64,000 bases of DNA from contig JBBTCO010000005.1 of NCBI GenBank assembly GCA_038043185.1, positions 1 through 64,000 of the forward strand. Direction: 5' to 3'. Under the pieces are notes generated by a model. It was not told where the DNA came from, made no database searches, and saw only the letters and a list, made by a program, of their open reading frames with translations. Made by a program: the position numbers and the translations under genes. Positions 7,634 to 16,374 of this stretch are shown here, in pieces. Within the stretch, counting starts at the first letter, position 1, and the number at the start of each line of letters is the position of its first letter. The stretch comes from UBA5009 sp038043185 (lineage in GTDB: Bacteria; Bdellovibrionota; Bdellovibrionia; Bdellovibrionales; Bdellovibrionaceae).

Positions 7634-9424
7634 ATGTCACTTTTGATTGGCGCATACGTGCGTGTATCCACCGAAGAGCAAGCCGCTGTGATTGAGGGAT
7701 CACTGGACAATCAGCGGCATCGCATGCAGTCCTTTATTGATATTAAAAACTTGCAGGATAAAGGCTGGGGAAAGCTTGTTGAAGTATATAATGATGACGG
7801 TTACTCGGCAAAAGATACCAACCGCCCCGCCTATCAACGGATGATCCGCGATCTTAAAAAGGGCAAAATCAATATGATTTTGGTGACAGAGCTGTCGCGG
7901 CTTTCTCGCAACATTCCTGATTTCTGTGACCTATTAGAAGACCTAGAAGATTACAAAGGAAAATTTTTATCGATCAAGGAACAGTTTGATACCAGCACGC
8001 CCGCTGGCGAGATGATGATCTATAATATGATTAATCTCGCCCAGTTTGAACGCAAACAAATTTCAGAACGTGTCGCTATCAATTGCCACTCGCGTGCGCT
8101 TCGTGGGCTGAATAGTGGCGGACCAGTGCCATTTGGGTACGATAAACACTCGGACAATAAAGCAACTCTAACCGTCAATGAAAATGAGGCCAAACAGGTC
8201 AGACGTGTTTTTGATTTATTCCTTGAGAATGGCTCTCTTGGCAAAACGATTCCAGTATTAGAAGCCCTTAAGATCAAACCTAAAGTTCGATCATACAAAA
8301 GAAGTCGGCTGGCCGTAGCGGGTCGTTGGGGCAGTGATAGCCTTTCCTACTTGCTTCAAAATCCGACCTACGTCGGCTTAAAAGAAATAAATAGAGCTCA
8401 AAAAGGCAAAGATCAAAGTCATCTGAAGGCTTGGCAAAAGTACGCCATAGTCAAAGCTTCATGGCCTGCCATAATTGATGAAACGACATTTCAAAATGTT
8501 CAACAGCTCCTAAAGACAAATCAGTCAATGGAGCGAATACGACTTCAAAATGGCACGCGAAGAGTATTTTACGCCTCTGGTTTATTAAGGTGTGGCGAAT
8601 GTGACAGGGCGCTTGTCGGTCAATCAGCTCATGGAAAAAGTCAGATTCATAGATATTATACTCACGCTTCAAAAAAAGGTGATGTCATTGATTGTACAAT
8701 CAAGCGGATTCGAGCTGCCGAAATAGAGGATGCTCTCGAAAACTATCTGTCAGAAATTTTAAAACGAGCCGGTCATTTTGATCGAGTTGCTCAGAATATT
8801 AAAAAGCTCTTTGCGGCAAGTCCCAATGAAATTAAAGCCGAACGGTCTCGCCTTCAAAGGGAATTTGACGAAGTTCAAGCGGATATACAGCGAACATTTA
8901 GAATGCAATCAACCCTTGATTCCGAGTCGGAGGCCATTAAGTTAACAGCCGACCAGCTCGAACTTTTGGGGCAGAAGAAAAAAACCTTAGTGACGGAGCT
9001 TGAAAACTTCAAAGCCCTGGAAAGACAATCAGACGACTACCAAGAATGTGTCATCGACCTAAAGGAACGCATTGAGACTTTCAGTCGTGGTTGGGCTAAG
9101 GCCAGTCCCGCCATGAAAAAACAGCTACTGAGAAATCTATTGGTGGCTGTTGTCGTAGTACCTGATGGCATTAGAATCACTTACCGCCTTGCACATGCCG
9201 CAAGCCTAACTGGCGGCGAATCAACTAACCAGAAGTCAGTCGGAGCTTTTAAAAATGTCATTGAAATTCACTCTGACAGTCAGAGAGTCGATGGATTACC
9301 GGAAGCTAGTTCAAGTAATGGAGCTTCTGAGAACGGGGCGATCCAATTCCTGCAGGTTGCAGGAATTGGTAGGGGGAGAGGGATTCGAACCCCCGATCCG
9401 CCGGTTATGAGCCGGCTGCTTTAA
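7634..9424 (+). CDS. Large serine recombinase (site-specific integrase)
   Basis: 596 residues. The N-terminal catalytic domain holds A-Y-V-R-V-S-T-E-E-Q with nucleophile Ser12 and E-L-S-R-L-S-R near residue 86-92. A recombinase domain follows, then a zinc-ribbon region with Cys320, Cys323 and Cys354, a long coiled coil (about 395-480) and a C-terminal region. AGGAG precedes the ATG by 7 bases. These enzymes integrate and excise phages and elements without host factors. The last 19 or so residues are only the antisense reading of the neighbouring tRNA gene, so the natural C-terminus was probably changed on integration, or the frame simply runs on to the first stop. Family assignment is very secure. 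Confidence 0.92.
   Translation: MSLLIGAYVRVSTEEQAAVIEGSLDNQRHRMQSFIDIKNLQDKGWGKLVEVYNDDGYSAKDTNRPAYQRMIRDLKKGKINMILVTELSRLSRNIPDFCDLLEDLEDYKGKFLSIKEQFDTSTPAGEMMIYNMINLAQFERKQISERVAINCHSRALRGLNSGGPVPFGYDKHSDNKATLTVNENEAKQVRRVFDLFLENGSLGKTIPVLEALKIKPKVRSYKRSRLAVAGRWGSDSLSYLLQNPTYVGLKEINRAQKGKDQSHLKAWQKYAIVKASWPAIIDETTFQNVQQLLKTNQSMERIRLQNGTRRVFYASGLLRCGECDRALVGQSAHGKSQIHRYYTHASKKGDVIDCTIKRIRAAEIEDALENYLSEILKRAGHFDRVAQNIKKLFAASPNEIKAERSRLQREFDEVQADIQRTFRMQSTLDSESEAIKLTADQLELLGQKKKTLVTELENFKALERQSDDYQECVIDLKERIETFSRGWAKASPAMKKQLLRNLLVAVVVVPDGIRITYRLAHAASLTGGESTNQKSVGAFKNVIEIHSDSQRVDGLPEASSSNGASENGAIQFLQVAGIGRGRGIRTPDPPVMSRLL
9343..9369. repeat. Perfect 12-3-12 inverted repeat at tRNA 3' end, candidate att site
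   Basis: CCAATTCCTGCA at 9343-9354 is perfectly complementary to 9358-9369, with a 3-base centre. The right arm contains the encoded CCA end of the tRNA gene. The repeat lies inside the 3' part of the recombinase frame. Attachment sites of large serine recombinases lie next to their integrase gene and have dyad symmetry, so this is a candidate crossover site; it could also act as a processing or stop signal behind the tRNA. Confidence 0.5.
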
Positions 9425-9443
9425 CCAGCTAAGCTATCCCCCC
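9367..9443 (-). tRNA. tRNA with CAT anticodon (elongator Met or Ile2)
   Basis: The minus strand folds into a full cloverleaf. It has a 7-bp acceptor stem (G1 to T72 as a wobble), a 4-bp D stem GCTT/AAGC, a 5-bp anticodon stem GCCGG/CCGGC around the loop CTCATAA, a T stem with TTCGAAT loop, discriminator A and an encoded CCA. The anticodon is CAT. The anticodon stem lacks the three stacked G-C pairs of initiator tRNA, so it is an elongator Met tRNA or the Ile2 tRNA modified by TilS; the two cannot be separated here. It lies 8 bp past the rpoD stop codon and at the edge of the recombinase module. Confidence 0.9.
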
Positions 9444-9451
9444 GCTTTGCT

Positions 9452-11284
9452 TCACCCGCCTTCGACGAAAGCCTTAAGCTTGTTCGAACGACTCGGGTGT
9501 CGAAGCTTGCGAAGAGCCTTCGCTTCGATCTGACGAATACGTTCCCGGGTGACGTTGAAGTCTTGACCCACTTCTTCCAAAGTATGATCGCTCTCTTCAC
9601 CAATACCAAAACGCATTCGCAAAACTTTTTCTTCCCGAGGAGTCAGAGTGGAAAGAACACGGCGAGTTTGTTCGGCCAAATTCAAATTCACAATGGCTTC
9701 GGAAGGATTAATAACTTTTTTATCTTCAATGAAATCACCCAAGTGAGAATCTTCTTCTTCACCCACCGGAGTTTCCAAACTGATTGGTTCTTTCGCAATT
9801 TTTAAAACCTTACGAACTTTATCCACAGGCATGTCCATTTTTTCGGCGATCTCTTCAGGAATTGGTTCACGTCCTAATTCTTGAACTAAGTATCGCGAAG
9901 TGCGAACCAATTTGTTGATGGTCTCAATCATATGCACGGGAATACGAATCGTACGCGCCTGATCGGCAATAGCTCGAGTGATTGCCTGACGAATCCACCA
10001 AGTGGCGTAAGTCGAAAATTTGTATCCTCTACGATATTCAAATTTATCTACGGCTTTCATCAAACCGATATTTCCTTCTTGAATCAAATCCAAGAATTGC
10101 AAACCACGGTTGGTGTATTTCTTCGCAATAGAAACAACCAATCGTAAATTCGCTTCAACCAACTCAGACTTAGCAAGGTCAGCTTCGCGCTCACCTTTCC
10201 AAATTGCCGTGTAAGTTTCTTGAATCCATCGGAAGTTCATTTCGGTATCTGCACTCAAGCGAATCAAGCGTGTTTGCGCTTCTTCTGCTTGAATAGCGTA
10301 TACTCGGTATTTACTGAAATTAAGACCAGTGTCTTTGCTCATCTTCGTGAGTTCTTTTTCGTTGGTCTCCATCATTTTCAGACGCTCAACCATCGAACTC
10401 ACATCTTTAGAGTAGGTTCGTTCGACACCATCTTTAATCCGACGGCGAAGCACACCCATGCGATTCACTAAGTTTTTAAATTTAATCACAATGCGATTGA
10501 TTGTCTTACGATTGAAATTGATAGATTCAAAATTTGCCATCAATTTTTCATTCAACACATTCAGATCGCTCATCACCCCAGCTCGTTTATCATTGGGAGT
10601 ATCTTCTTTACGAAGAAACTCGAAATGCTTTTGCGTGGCTTCTTGGTATTCTTTAACCTTGTCGATCAATTCATGAATTTTATCGATATACTCTTTTTCG
10701 TCATATTGAGTTTCTTCATCCTCGAGACCACGAAAAATCGCTTTAACTTTGATTCGGCCTTCATCAAGTCTTTTTCCCAGATTAATAATTTCCCAGGTAC
10801 CCAATGGGCACAATAAAATGGCGCGAACAATTTCACGTTCGCCTTTTTCAATTCGACGAGCAATTTCAACTTCACCCTCACGAGTGAGCAAAGAAACACT
10901 TCCCATTTTTCGCAAATAAAGCCGAACCGGATCGTTGCCTTTGACGTCTTCGGCTTCGGCCTTTTCGTCTTCATCATCTGCATCGTCAGACTTTTCGGCA
11001 TCAGTTAAAAATGCAGCTTCGCTTTCTTCTTCCGCTTTTGCATCTTCGGAATACTCAAGAATAGAAACACCATTGGCTTCAAGCGCATGCATAAAAGCAT
11101 CAAGAACAGCAGGAAGAACGATTTCAGGTGGTAAAAGTTCGTTGATTTCTTCAATCGTCAACGTGCCTTTTTCTTTTGAAATCTTAAGGAATTTTTCAAC
11201 TTCTTCTTTGATCACAGCTTCTTGTTCAAGTTGCGACAATATTTTGCTGGGTTCTTTTGGGGAGCTTGGAACGATTGGATTCAT
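9452..11284 (-). CDS. rpoD: Primary RNA polymerase sigma factor RpoD (sigma-70)
   Basis: 610 residues, normal for RpoD. Region 1.1 is at the N-terminus, followed by an acidic stretch and the non-conserved insert. Region 2 reads F-S-T-Y-A-T-W-W-I-R-Q-A-I-T-R-A-I, and region 4 ends with the recognition helix V-T-R-E-R-I-R-Q-I-E-A-K-A-L-R-K-L. It directs transcription of housekeeping genes. AGAGG precedes the ATG. It is the last gene of rpsU-yqeY-dnaG-rpoD, the classical macromolecular synthesis operon, and lies 18 bp after dnaG. Confidence 0.97.
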   Translation of the reverse strand: MNPIVPSSPKEPSKILSQLEQEAVIKEEVEKFLKISKEKGTLTIEEINELLPPEIVLPAVLDAFMHALEANGVSILEYSEDAKAEEESEAAFLTDAEKSDDADDEDEKAEAEDVKGNDPVRLYLRKMGSVSLLTREGEVEIARRIEKGEREIVRAILLCPLGTWEIINLGKRLDEGRIKVKAIFRGLEDEETQYDEKEYIDKIHELIDKVKEYQEATQKHFEFLRKEDTPNDKRAGVMSDLNVLNEKLMANFESINFNRKTINRIVIKFKNLVNRMGVLRRRIKDGVERTYSKDVSSMVERLKMMETNEKELTKMSKDTGLNFSKYRVYAIQAEEAQTRLIRLSADTEMNFRWIQETYTAIWKGEREADLAKSELVEANLRLVVSIAKKYTNRGLQFLDLIQEGNIGLMKAVDKFEYRRGYKFSTYATWWIRQAITRAIADQARTIRIPVHMIETINKLVRTSRYLVQELGREPIPEEIAEKMDMPVDKVRKVLKIAKEPISLETPVGEEEDSHLGDFIEDKKVINPSEAIVNLNLAEQTRRVLSTLTPREEKVLRMRFGIGEESDHTLEEVGQDFNVTRERIRQIEAKALRKLRHPSRSNKLKAFVEGG

Positions 11285-11302
11285 GAAGACCTCTTTTACC
11301 CG

Positions 11303-13192
11303 TTAAATAATTTCTCTGCGGTTAAGCGAGCTCAAGTCCTTTTGCAAACTCATCATCAACTGCATTTTTTCTGGAGTCGGATTCACTTTTAAATCGAGCG
11401 CTAACTTTTTCAGTTGGCCTCGTAAAGAATTCTCGCGAATTCGTTTCAATGCATCTTTTAAAAGCTTCTGTTCCATCTCTTCATCAAAAACCAAACGTTC
11501 TTCACTTTTTTGCTCTGCTGAACTTTCACGGCCCAGTTCCAAATCAGCATGAAATAAAAAGCGAGGTTCGTCCACACTCGTCATGAGTTGACTGACCAAC
11601 CTATCAAACCTCTCGGGGTTTTGTCTATAGACATCGAAGCTTTTTATCAGAAGCTTTTTCACACTTTCACTACTCAAACTCTCGATGATATTTTCATTCT
11701 CAACCACTAACAAATTGGCACGACTTTTGAGCGACAGTGCCAACAGCAATAATTCTGCGACTGGGGCGCTTTTCAAACGGTATTCAACCTCAATTGTCTG
11801 AACATTTTTTCCAGTCTCGGTATCCACTTTCTGATCTGACACATTTCGAGTATGCTTTGGGTCAATCCCCCGAGAATGAGAGTTAATATTTTCCGCGCCC
11901 AGGGCCTGTTTTAGCCATGGAACCCCCACCGAAAGCTTTTGCGCCGACTCTTGAAGGTACAAATCCAACAAACGTCGATCGCTAATAACCCGAAATAAAC
12001 TCTTTAAACGATCAATCAATTGTATTTTTTCGCTAGCATCCCCTCGATAGGTTTTCATCCATTGGGATAAATTTAAGCTGAACAAGTCAGGAGCCTGTTT
12101 CACACGTCGAGTCAGCTCTTCAGGCCCGCTCGACTTCACAAAATCATCGGGATCCTGATTATCGGGAAGAATGAGTCCTTTTGGAAAAATTTCACAGGCC
12201 AAGAGTAGGGGCAAAGACCTTTCGGCAGCTTCTTGCCCCGCAGAATCACCATCAAAAAGAACCACAACATTTTTAGTGAGCCTTTTTAAAAAGCGCCCAT
12301 GCTCTGGAGTTAAAGCCGTACCCATTGTCGCAACAACATTGCGAATGCCGACCTGGTATAGGGAAATCAAATCCATGTAGCCTTCGACAATCAAGACCGT
12401 ATCTTCTGATCGAATATAACGCGCTGTTTGAAAAAGGCCGTAAAGGATTTTGCCTTTCACAAAAACGGGCGTCTCTGGCGAATTTAAGTATTTAGGCTCG
12501 CCTGACTCAATAATCCGTCCACCAAAAGCGACGGGCTCACCTTGATTATTTAAAATTGGAAAAATTAATCGATCACGAAACAAGTCAAAGTAGCCGGTTT
12601 TGCCTTGGGTGCGGGCTTTAACCAAACGAGCTTCTTCTGCAATCTCCATTGAGACACCTTTTGAGGTCAGGAAATTAACCAGGCCATCCCAATCGGCTGG
12701 GGCATAGCCCATTTGAAAAGTTTCAAGAGTTTCGGGTATAAGTTCTCGCTTCTGAATATATTTTTTTACTGGATGATCTAACGCTTGACGCTTGAGCTGT
12801 TCACGAAAAAAAATCAACGCCCACTTGTTAGCGGCCAATAATTGTTTTCTTCTTTGCATCGCCTTATCGATTTCAACCGACTCACCGGTCGGTTTTGGCA
12901 AAGAAATCCCGGCGCGATCCGCTAAAAACTCGACAGCTTCTGGAAATGATAAACCTTGGAAGTCGCGCAAGAAAGAAAAAATATTTCCGCTCTTGTGACA
13001 GCCAAAGCAATGATAAACTTGTTTTGTTTCTGAAACCGAAAAACTGGGTGTTTTTTCTTTATGATCCGGGAATGGACAACGGCCCATCAGCCCACCACCA
13101 GCGGATCTCAATTGGGTTTGTTGAGAGATAAGGTCAACGATGTTATTGGCTTCAGCCACTCTCTCGATAAATTCGGGCGTAAATTTTATCAT
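11303..13192 (-). CDS. dnaG: DNA primase DnaG
   Basis: 629 residues. The N-terminal CHC2 zinc finger is visible (C-P-F-P-D-H then Y-H-C-F-G-C). The TOPRIM catalytic domain carries V-E-G-Y-M-D-L and F-D-G-D-S-A-G, which bind metal. The C-terminal helicase-binding domain is variable. It makes RNA primers at the replication fork. The ATG overlaps the yqeY stop as TAATG, showing coupled translation inside the macromolecular synthesis operon. Confidence 0.96.
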   Translation of the reverse strand: MIKFTPEFIERVAEANNIVDLISQQTQLRSAGGGLMGRCPFPDHKEKTPSFSVSETKQVYHCFGCHKSGNIFSFLRDFQGLSFPEAVEFLADRAGISLPKPTGESVEIDKAMQRRKQLLAANKWALIFFREQLKRQALDHPVKKYIQKRELIPETLETFQMGYAPADWDGLVNFLTSKGVSMEIAEEARLVKARTQGKTGYFDLFRDRLIFPILNNQGEPVAFGGRIIESGEPKYLNSPETPVFVKGKILYGLFQTARYIRSEDTVLIVEGYMDLISLYQVGIRNVVATMGTALTPEHGRFLKRLTKNVVVLFDGDSAGQEAAERSLPLLLACEIFPKGLILPDNQDPDDFVKSSGPEELTRRVKQAPDLFSLNLSQWMKTYRGDASEKIQLIDRLKSLFRVISDRRLLDLYLQESAQKLSVGVPWLKQALGAENINSHSRGIDPKHTRNVSDQKVDTETGKNVQTIEVEYRLKSAPVAELLLLALSLKSRANLLVVENENIIESLSSESVKKLLIKSFDVYRQNPERFDRLVSQLMTSVDEPRFLFHADLELGRESSAEQKSEERLVFDEEMEQKLLKDALKRIRENSLRGQLKKLALDLKVNPTPEKMQLMMSLQKDLSSLNRREII

Positions 13193-13644
13193 TAGGCTGG
13201 GGTCAGTTTCGCCTTCACTACTTCGCTGACCATCTTGTTATCAGCGGTACCAGCGGCTTTTGCTATGACTTCTTTCATCACAGCACCCATTTCCTTGGGG
13301 GTTTTTGCTCCAAGTTTAGCAATGACTTCAACAACAATTTTTTCAAGCTGAGCACGATCCATTTGTTTCGGCATATAAGCTTCGAGGATTTTAAGTTCGG
13401 CTGCTTCTTGATCAACTAAATCCTGCCGACCCGCTGCTTGATACTGTTCGATAGATTCTTTTCTTTGTTTCACAGACTTGCGAAGAACTCCCATTACTTC
13501 ATCTGAAGTAATGGGGTCTGGTCGCAATTCAATTTCTCGGTTCTTGATAGCCGCTTGAAGAAAACGAAGGGCATTGAGCTTCAATGTCTCTTTACTTCTC
13601 ATTGCATCTTTCACATCAGCCATGAGCTTCTCGCGAATTTCCAT
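13192..13644 (-). CDS. yqeY: GatB/YqeY-domain protein
   Basis: 150 residues, the usual length of the YqeY family, with the opening M-E-I-R-E-K-L-M-A-D-V-K-D-A-M and the internal E-A-Y-M-P-K-Q-M. The domain resembles the tail of GatB, the tRNA-dependent amidotransferase subunit that contacts tRNA. Its exact role in bacteria is unclear. GGAGG lies 5 bases before the ATG. It is conserved between rpsU and dnaG in many bacteria, as here. Confidence 0.92.
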   Translation of the reverse strand: MEIREKLMADVKDAMRSKETLKLNALRFLQAAIKNREIELRPDPITSDEVMGVLRKSVKQRKESIEQYQAAGRQDLVDQEAAELKILEAYMPKQMDRAQLEKIVVEVIAKLGAKTPKEMGAVMKEVIAKAAGTADNKMVSEVVKAKLTPA

Positions 13645-13664
13645 GAAGAACCTCCAAATTAAAT

Positions 13665-13868
13665 TTAAGATTCGCCGTAACTACGACGAGTTTTTTTAAG
13701 AGCACGTTTACGAGCTGCGATTGATTTTTTCTTCAATCTCACGCTTGGCTTTTCAAAGTTCTCTCTTTTTTTAACTTCTGAAAGGATGCCTGCTTTTTCA
13801 CAGGATTTTTTAAATCTTCGAAATGCGGATTCGAAGCTTTCTCCGTCTTTAATGCGGACGAGTGCCAT
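13665..13868 (-). CDS. rpsU: 30S ribosomal protein S21
   Basis: 67 residues, highly basic, with the S21 pattern F-E-S-A-F-R-R-F-K-K-S-C-E-K-A-G-I near the N-terminus and a Lys/Arg-rich tail. S21 binds the 30S platform and assists initiation. A strong ribosome site (GGAAGGTGA) precedes the ATG. It is the first gene of the operon with yqeY, dnaG and rpoD. Confidence 0.96.
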   Translation of the reverse strand: MALVRIKDGESFESAFRRFKKSCEKAGILSEVKKRENFEKPSVRLKKKSIAARKRALKKTRRSYGES

Positions 13869-13905
13869 GGTAAATCACCTTCCTCTCAGTTCATGGAATT
13901 TGACG

Positions 13906-13935
13906 TATATAGCAAAACCTAAGAGCGGTTGACAA
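13906..13935 (-). promoter_or_regulatory. Sigma-70 promoter of the rpsU-yqeY-dnaG-rpoD operon
   Basis: On the minus strand TTGTCA (13930-13935) is separated by 18 bases from TATATA (13906-13911), with an extended -10 TG just upstream. It sits about 40 bp before the rpsU start in the divergent gap to tadA. Confidence 0.6.
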
Positions 13936-13976
13936 ATTATTCCTCAAGTTTTAAGTAGTTATAGGGTTATATTGCA

Positions 13977-14462
13977 ATGCATAAAAAAACCATCGACTTT
14001 ACCGAACAAGACCACTTTTGGATGAAAAAGGCTCTCTACCTGGCCGAAGTTGCCGCCAGTAAAGACGAAGTTCCCGTCGGGGCGATTTTAATTGGCAGTG
14101 ATAATCAGATTTTGGCTCAAGGCTTTAACTATCGCGAAACTCTGAACAGCCCCTTGGCTCATGCCGAGCTTATAACTTTGCATCAGGCGTCGCGGCAGCT
14201 CCAATCCTGGCGCCTTAATAACTCAACTCTTTATGTCACCCTTGAACCCTGCATTATGTGCGCAGGCGCGGTGATTCAAGCTCGCGTCCAACGAGTAGTT
14301 TTTGGATGTTTAGATCCTAAGGGAGGAGCGATAGAAAGTCTTTTTCGTGTTTTTGATGAGCCGAAACTCAATCATCGAGTGGAATTCGCCGGCGGTCTTT
14401 ATGCCGATGAAAGTCGAGCCCTTTTACAAAGTTTTTTTAAAATTAAGCGGCTTAAAAAATAA
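13977..14462 (+). CDS. tadA: tRNA-specific adenosine deaminase TadA
   Basis: 161 residues. The zinc-binding deaminase motifs are H-A-E (after S-P-L-A) and E-P-C-I-M-C-A-G. The spacing and the K-G-G-A-I-E-S segment fit TadA, which converts adenosine 34 to inosine in arginine tRNA, rather than cytidine deaminases. It is divergent from rpsU. Its 3' end overlaps the convergent response-regulator gene by 11 bp. Confidence 0.92.
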   Translation: MHKKTIDFTEQDHFWMKKALYLAEVAASKDEVPVGAILIGSDNQILAQGFNYRETLNSPLAHAELITLHQASRQLQSWRLNNSTLYVTLEPCIMCAGAVIQARVQRVVFGCLDPKGGAIESLFRVFDEPKLNHRVEFAGGLYADESRALLQSFFKIKRLKK

Positions 14463-15147
14463 CTTCCATGCGATATCCCAAACTAGGTACGGCTTGAATA
14501 GTTCCTTCGAAGTTTTCAAGTTTCTTTTTCAAATAATTGATTTGGCTATCGACATTTCTGGCGGTGACTTCAATTCCACTCCAAATCTCTTTTAAAAATG
14601 TATCGCGCCTAACGATATTATTTTTATTACTGACTAAAAGCTTTAAAATTTCAAACTGCTTCGGCGTCAGTTGGATTTCAGTCAGCCCTATATGCACTTT
14701 CCGAGAAAAAAGATTCATTTTTAAATTCCCTGCAAAAATCTCGGCCTGCGAGTCGCTCTCTCGGTGAGTTAAGCGTTTGACCCGCAACATAAGTTCACGA
14801 ATATGAAATGGCTTAGAAATAAAATCATCGGCGCCCATTTCAAAAGCTTTGATTTTTTCATCAACATTTGTTGTGCCCGACACAAAAACAATCGGCATGT
14901 ATCGAGTCGTCTGTGTTTCTCGAATCGCTTTACAGATATCAACTCCCAACAAACCAGGCATTTTATAATCTAATATTATTAAGTTGGGTTGGAACTCCTT
15001 CATCATCGCCATAGCGTTGGTACTTTCCTGCGTGTAAACACACTTGTATTCCTGCCCCAAAACTTCTGACAAAAGTTTGCAACTTTCTTCTAGATCATCA
15101 ACGATCATTACTTTTTTTGATTCTTCTTTTGCGTTGGTCATTATCAT
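14452..15147 (-). CDS. OmpR-family response regulator, orphan (paralog A)
   Basis: 231 residues: receiver domain with M-I-V-D-D-L, phospho-Asp in I-L-D-Y-K-M-P-G and Lys in F-I-S-K-P-F, then a winged-helix DNA-binding domain starting at I-Q-L-T-P-K-Q-F-E-I-L-K-L-L. All phosphorylation residues are present. It is a close paralog of the gene just upstream (15248-15928), and the DNA-binding halves are nearly identical in the recognition region. No histidine kinase gene is adjacent, so the partner kinase must be encoded elsewhere. Confidence 0.9.
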   Translation of the reverse strand: MIMTNAKEESKKVMIVDDLEESCKLLSEVLGQEYKCVYTQESTNAMAMMKEFQPNLIILDYKMPGLLGVDICKAIRETQTTRYMPIVFVSGTTNVDEKIKAFEMGADDFISKPFHIRELMLRVKRLTHRESDSQAEIFAGNLKMNLFSRKVHIGLTEIQLTPKQFEILKLLVSNKNNIVRRDTFLKEIWSGIEVTARNVDSQINYLKKKLENFEGTIQAVPSLGYRMEVIF

Positions 15148-15247
15148 GTTGTTTCCCCCACTCCAATTTTATGGGATTTTTCATATTTAGCGCTAGTTCT
15201 TTTTTACAGGTCCTATTGCAGTATCGCCACAAAGGACATAAGGCTTG

Positions 15248-15928
15248 TTAAACCTCGAGTCGATACCCATGATTGGGGATCGCCATGATTTGTCCTTTGA
15301 ACTTTTCTATCTTCTTTTTTAAATAATTAACTTGGCTGTCCACGTTACGGGCGGTGACCTCGATTTCCCCCCAAATTTCCTTTAAAAAAGTTTGGCGGCT
15401 AACTAGCTTATTTTTATTACTAACTAAAAGCTTTAGAATGTCGAATTGCTTGGGGGTTAATTGGACTTCCTTTTTATTGACAAAAATGCGGCGGGAATAA
15501 AGATTCATTTTTAAATTAGCCGCCGAAATTTCTGCTTGCTTATCCAAATCCCGTGACGTGAGCCGTTTCAAACGCAAGACCAGCTCTCGGTTATCAAAAG
15601 GTTTGGAAATAAAGTCATCGGCACCCATTTCGAAAGCTTCAAGTTTTTCATCAATGCTTGCTTCACCCGAAATAAACACAACAGGCACATGTTTAGTCCT
15701 CTGAGTTCTACGAATTTTTTTGCAGATATCGGTACCCAACAATCCTGGCATTTTATAATCCAAAAGCACGATGTCAGGTTGGAAACGTTTTATCATTGCG
15801 ATAGCGCGAGAACTTTCGCTGGTAAACGAGCATTTGTAATGTGAGCTCAACACATCCACCATCAGTTGACAAAAATCTTCATAGTCATCAACAATCATTG
15901 CCTTTTTTAATAACTTGCGAGGTGGCAT
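15248..15928 (-). CDS. OmpR-family response regulator, orphan (paralog B)
   Basis: 226 residues with the same layout as its downstream neighbour: M-I-V-D-D-Y, phospho-Asp in L-L-D-Y-K-M-P-G, F-I-S-K-P-F, and a winged helix with V-Q-L-T-P-K-Q-F-D-I-L. The two proteins align without gaps over most of their length, so they come from a tandem duplication. GGGAG precedes the ATG. About 100 bp separate the genes, enough for a separate promoter. No kinase is adjacent. Confidence 0.9.
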   Translation of the reverse strand: MPPRKLLKKAMIVDDYEDFCQLMVDVLSSHYKCSFTSESSRAIAMIKRFQPDIVLLDYKMPGLLGTDICKKIRRTQRTKHVPVVFISGEASIDEKLEAFEMGADDFISKPFDNRELVLRLKRLTSRDLDKQAEISAANLKMNLYSRRIFVNKKEVQLTPKQFDILKLLVSNKNKLVSRQTFLKEIWGEIEVTARNVDSQVNYLKKKIEKFKGQIMAIPNHGYRLEV

Positions 15929-16008
15929 AACGATTTACTCCCTTTTTGATTTTTAAGGAGATTTTTAACTTTGGCATCATCTATTTTTGACATCAGCGAA
16001 ATTTAGAC

Positions 16009-16374
16009 TCACATGCCTTTAAACTTAATTTGTTTAGTTAATAGAATTTTTTTGATTGCATCTCTTTGATCACCTTGAATTTCTATATGGCACTCTTGTT
16101 TACTCAATACATAGGTCCCGCCCACGCCACATTTCACTTTAAGTTCCTTCGACAAGTCTTTTAAAAACTTTTCGTTTTTAGGCAGATCAGTTAAAACTGT
16201 CACTGTTTTCCCACCGCGTCCATTTTTTTCAATTCTGATATTTACGACAATTTTGGTAAGGACAACACTCTCAATTGGCACACAGCTGCATTCGCTTTGC
16301 AGTTTTCGACAACGGGGGCATTCGAATCGATCTTTTGGATCTGTAGAATAAACAATTCGGTGTTTATTGCTCAT
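16009..16374 (-). CDS. yciH: SUI1/YciH-family translation factor
   Basis: 121 residues. A short N-terminal Cys cluster (C-P-R-C then C-S-C) precedes the SUI1 domain, with N-G-R-G-G-K-T-V-T-V and C-G-V-G-G-T-Y as the conserved loops. The family is the bacterial relative of eIF1 and is thought to affect start-site fidelity. The ATG overlaps the spoVR stop as ATGA, so it is the last gene of prkA-yeaH-spoVR-yciH, an unusual placement for this factor. Confidence 0.88.
   Translation of the reverse strand: MSNKHRIVYSTDPKDRFECPRCRKLQSECSCVPIESVVLTKIVVNIRIEKNGRGGKTVTVLTDLPKNEKFLKDLSKELKVKCGVGGTYVLSKQECHIEIQGDQRDAIKKILLTKQIKFKGM

Noticed and set aside
9366..9424. C-terminal residues R-G-R-G-I-R-T-P-D-P-P of the recombinase
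   Set aside because: This peptide is the well-known antisense translation of a tRNA gene; it was not used as evidence for protein function.
10935..11306. 123-codon plus-strand frame, Ser/Ala-rich
   Set aside because: It lies antisense to the acidic N-terminal region of rpoD and mirrors its codons.
13929..13957. TTGACA as the -35 of tadA
   Set aside because: No acceptable -10 follows at the right distance, and the same bases serve the opposite-strand rpsU promoter as TTGTCA.
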